From positions 1 to 57,042 of the forward strand of contig JAMOMK010000011.1 in NCBI GenBank assembly GCA_027067055.1: a stretch of 57,042 nt of DNA, given 5' to 3'. Source of the stretch: Lysobacterales bacterium (GTDB lineage Bacteria; Pseudomonadota; Gammaproteobacteria; Xanthomonadales; Marinicellaceae). The translations under genes were made by a program, and so were the position numbers. Shown piece after piece: positions 55,653-57,042 of the stretch (position 1 is the stretch's first letter; the number at the start of each line of letters is the position of its first letter). The notes under the pieces were generated by a model that made no database searches, was not told the origin of the DNA, and saw nothing but the letters and a program-made list of their open reading frames with translations.

Positions 55653-55708
55653 ATAAAACTCCGTGTCTCCTCTGTGAACCTCCGTGTTACTTTCTCTTTA
55701 ACAAAGAA

Positions 55709-57042
55709 CTACTCCCCATATGGCGTCCAAATATTCTTCACATCGGTGGCTTGATTTAAAAACTCTTTGCCTTGTGCTTGTGAATTATCAAACCAATCTC
55801 TGGCTTTGCCGTTATTGACCCATGTGCGTTTGAGGTTGGCGGCAGATGCTTTTTCGACCATGGTTGAACCTTCTGTATCACCGAAATACCATACGGATTC
55901 GACTTCGTAGTGATCGGCTAGGGTTTGTGCGAGTTCATTTTTATCGCCTGTTATGATATTGACCACACCTGCGGGTAGATCGGATGTTTCGAGGATTTGG
56001 TAGAATTCTAAGGCGGTTAATCCTGCGCTTTGCGATGGAATCATCACAATTCGATTACCCATTGCGATAGTTGCTGCCATTAATGACACAAAGCCAAGTA
56101 ATGGATTTTCATCAGGGCAAACAATGCCCATGATGCCATTAGCCTCTGGCATGGCAAGTACAACTCCTCTGACTGGAACCGTATGCACTTGTCCGTCAAA
56201 TTTATCAGCTATAGCAGCATAATAAAACAACCTTTCAATACTGGTATCGACTTCACGTTGTGCATCTTTAGCACTTGCGCCAGTGATTGCTTGAATGTTT
56301 TTGCTAAATTCATCACTGCGAAGACTCAGATTCTCGGCTATAAAATAAAGCACTTGTGCGCGATTATGTGCCGTTGTGTTTGTCCAACCTGTTGCTTTGC
56401 GCGCAGCTTCTACGGCATTACGCACATCTTTGCGGTTGCCTTGGCCAATATGAGCGATTAACTCGCCTTTGCTTGAAACCACGGCTTGTGAATAACCGCC
56501 ATCAGGGCGTGCTTGTTTTCCTCCGATATAAAACTTAGGCGTTCTATCCACTATTGCCTTTGAGCTTTGTGATTTCAACTCAAATACTTTTTGTGGTTTA
56601 CTTAATTTTAGTGTGGCATCGACTTTGGGTTTTAAGTAAGCGTACATGCCTTCGATTCCACCTTCGCGTCCAAAACCTGATTCTTTTTTACCACCAAATC
56701 CAGCGGCGGCATCAAACTGGTTGGTGCAGTTTATCCATACGACTCCTGCTATTACTTTTGGTGCAATATCAAGGGCTAGGTTGATGTTTTCACTCCAGAC
56801 ACTACAAGCCAGTCCATAGCGAACATTGTTTGCCAGTGCAACGGCTTCTGCTGGTGTACGGAATGTCATGGAGACTAAAACTGGACCAAATATTTCTTCT
56901 TGAGCAACATAATGAGCGGTATCCACTTCGGTCAATAAAGTTGGCGGATAAAAACAACCACATTCTGGCAAAGTGATTTCTGGTTGGTAGAGTTCTGCGC
57001 CTTCTTCAACACCTAACTTAACTAACTCTGCAATGCGCGCTC
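55709..57042 (-). CDS. Aldehyde dehydrogenase with second, incomplete ALDH domain (5' end missing)
   Basis: 443 codons are visible; the gene continues past the right edge. The first part is the end of a normal aldehyde dehydrogenase domain (AQEEIFGPVL, NCTNQFDAAAGFGGKKESGFGREGG). From about visible residue 167 a second ALDH-like NAD-binding half begins (FYIGGKQARPDGGYSQ, AARKATGW, EANGIMGIVCPDENPLLG, AGVVNIITGD). It stops before the region of the catalytic cysteine, and the place of the usual E-L-G-G-K reads VNNGK, so this half is not catalytic. Long ALDH proteins of about 800 residues with such a tail are known in proteobacteria. The first domain's cysteine is off the window. Substrate unknown. 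Confidence 0.88.
   Translation of the reverse strand, partial: ARIAELVKLGVEEGAELYQPEITLPECGCFYPPTLLTEVDTAHYVAQEEIFGPVLVSMTFRTPAEAVALANNVRYGLACSVWSENINLALDIAPKVIAGVVWINCTNQFDAAAGFGGKKESGFGREGGIEGMYAYLKPKVDATLKLSKPQKVFELKSQSSKAIVDRTPKFYIGGKQARPDGGYSQAVVSSKGELIAHIGQGNRKDVRNAVEAARKATGWTNTTAHNRAQVLYFIAENLSLRSDEFSKNIQAITGASAKDAQREVDTSIERLFYYAAIADKFDGQVHTVPVRGVVLAMPEANGIMGIVCPDENPLLGFVSLMAATIAMGNRIVMIPSQSAGLTALEFYQILETSDLPAGVVNIITGDKNELAQTLADHYEVESVWYFGDTEGSTMVEKASAANLKRTWVNNGKARDWFDNSQAQGKEFLNQATDVKNIWTPYGE

Noticed and set aside
1-57042. tRNA or rRNA genes
   Set aside because: I looked for T-loop GGTTCRANNCC with matching acceptor stems and rRNA landmarks and found none; a covariance search would be decisive.

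Overview
The window is an AT-rich, gene-dense stretch of a gammaproteobacterial chromosome. The evidence is housekeeping gene order shared with Gammaproteobacteria: ndk-rlmN-pilF-rodZ with hisS, cvpA-purF, exbB-exbD-msbA-lpxK-kdsB, hemA-prfA, paired UbiH-family hydroxylases, and a PsrA-type regulator beside fatty-acid beta-oxidation genes. A Marinicella-like marine gammaproteobacterium is my best guess (inference only; no 16S or marker phylogeny is visible). A second aldehyde dehydrogenase-like half, a C25 (gingipain-type) protease and a pyruvate:ferredoxin oxidoreductase (PFOR) give the genome its individual character.

Layout. 1-2700 is accessory DNA: the first codons of a REP-associated transposase, repeats, a DEDDh exonuclease, and an orphan Rhs C-terminal toxin with a likely immunity gene. 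2.7-5.8 kb holds glyQS with a clean sigma70 promoter and a terminator. 5.9-11.5 kb has two large signalling proteins: a Ser/Thr kinase fused to peptidoglycan-binding-like and FGE-like domains, and a beta-propeller diguanylate cyclase. 11.5-16.1 kb (minus) is the lipid A / KDO operon with an ExbBD pair. 16.2-18.4 kb (minus) has an arsenic efflux operon and a V4R-domain gene with an FNR-like promoter. 18.4-22.2 kb has hemA, prfA and a TPR lipoprotein. 22.3-26.1 kb is one large secreted C25 protease, followed by a decayed GNAT gene. 26.5-34.4 kb has an FAD/Fe-S NAD(P) oxidoreductase plus PFOR, a lipoprotein sitting between two copies of the PFOR 3' end, and a P5C dehydrogenase. 35-45 kb (minus) runs ndk, rlmN, pilF, rodZ, hisS, dedD, cvpA, purF, ubiH and a second ubiquinone hydroxylase. 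45.3-51.8 kb is a psrA / fadE-like / fadN / fadA operon in which the FadE-like protein has lost recognisable catalytic motifs. 51.9-54.2 kb has divergent grpE and recN. The right end carries a repeat-rich segment with two unknown genes and a large aldehyde dehydrogenase that runs off the edge.

How the genes work together: the PFOR and the FAD/Fe-S protein probably pass pyruvate electrons to or from NAD(P). The fad operon is probably repressed by its own TetR regulator. The ars pair reduces arsenate and exports arsenite. The exb-msbA-lpxK-kdsB run serves outer-membrane lipopolysaccharide assembly. The best candidates for something undescribed are the Rhs toxin with a nucleotidyltransferase-like fold, the degenerate FadE inside an intact beta-oxidation operon, the V4R gene under an FNR-type promoter, and the PFOR-tail duplication around a lipoprotein gene.
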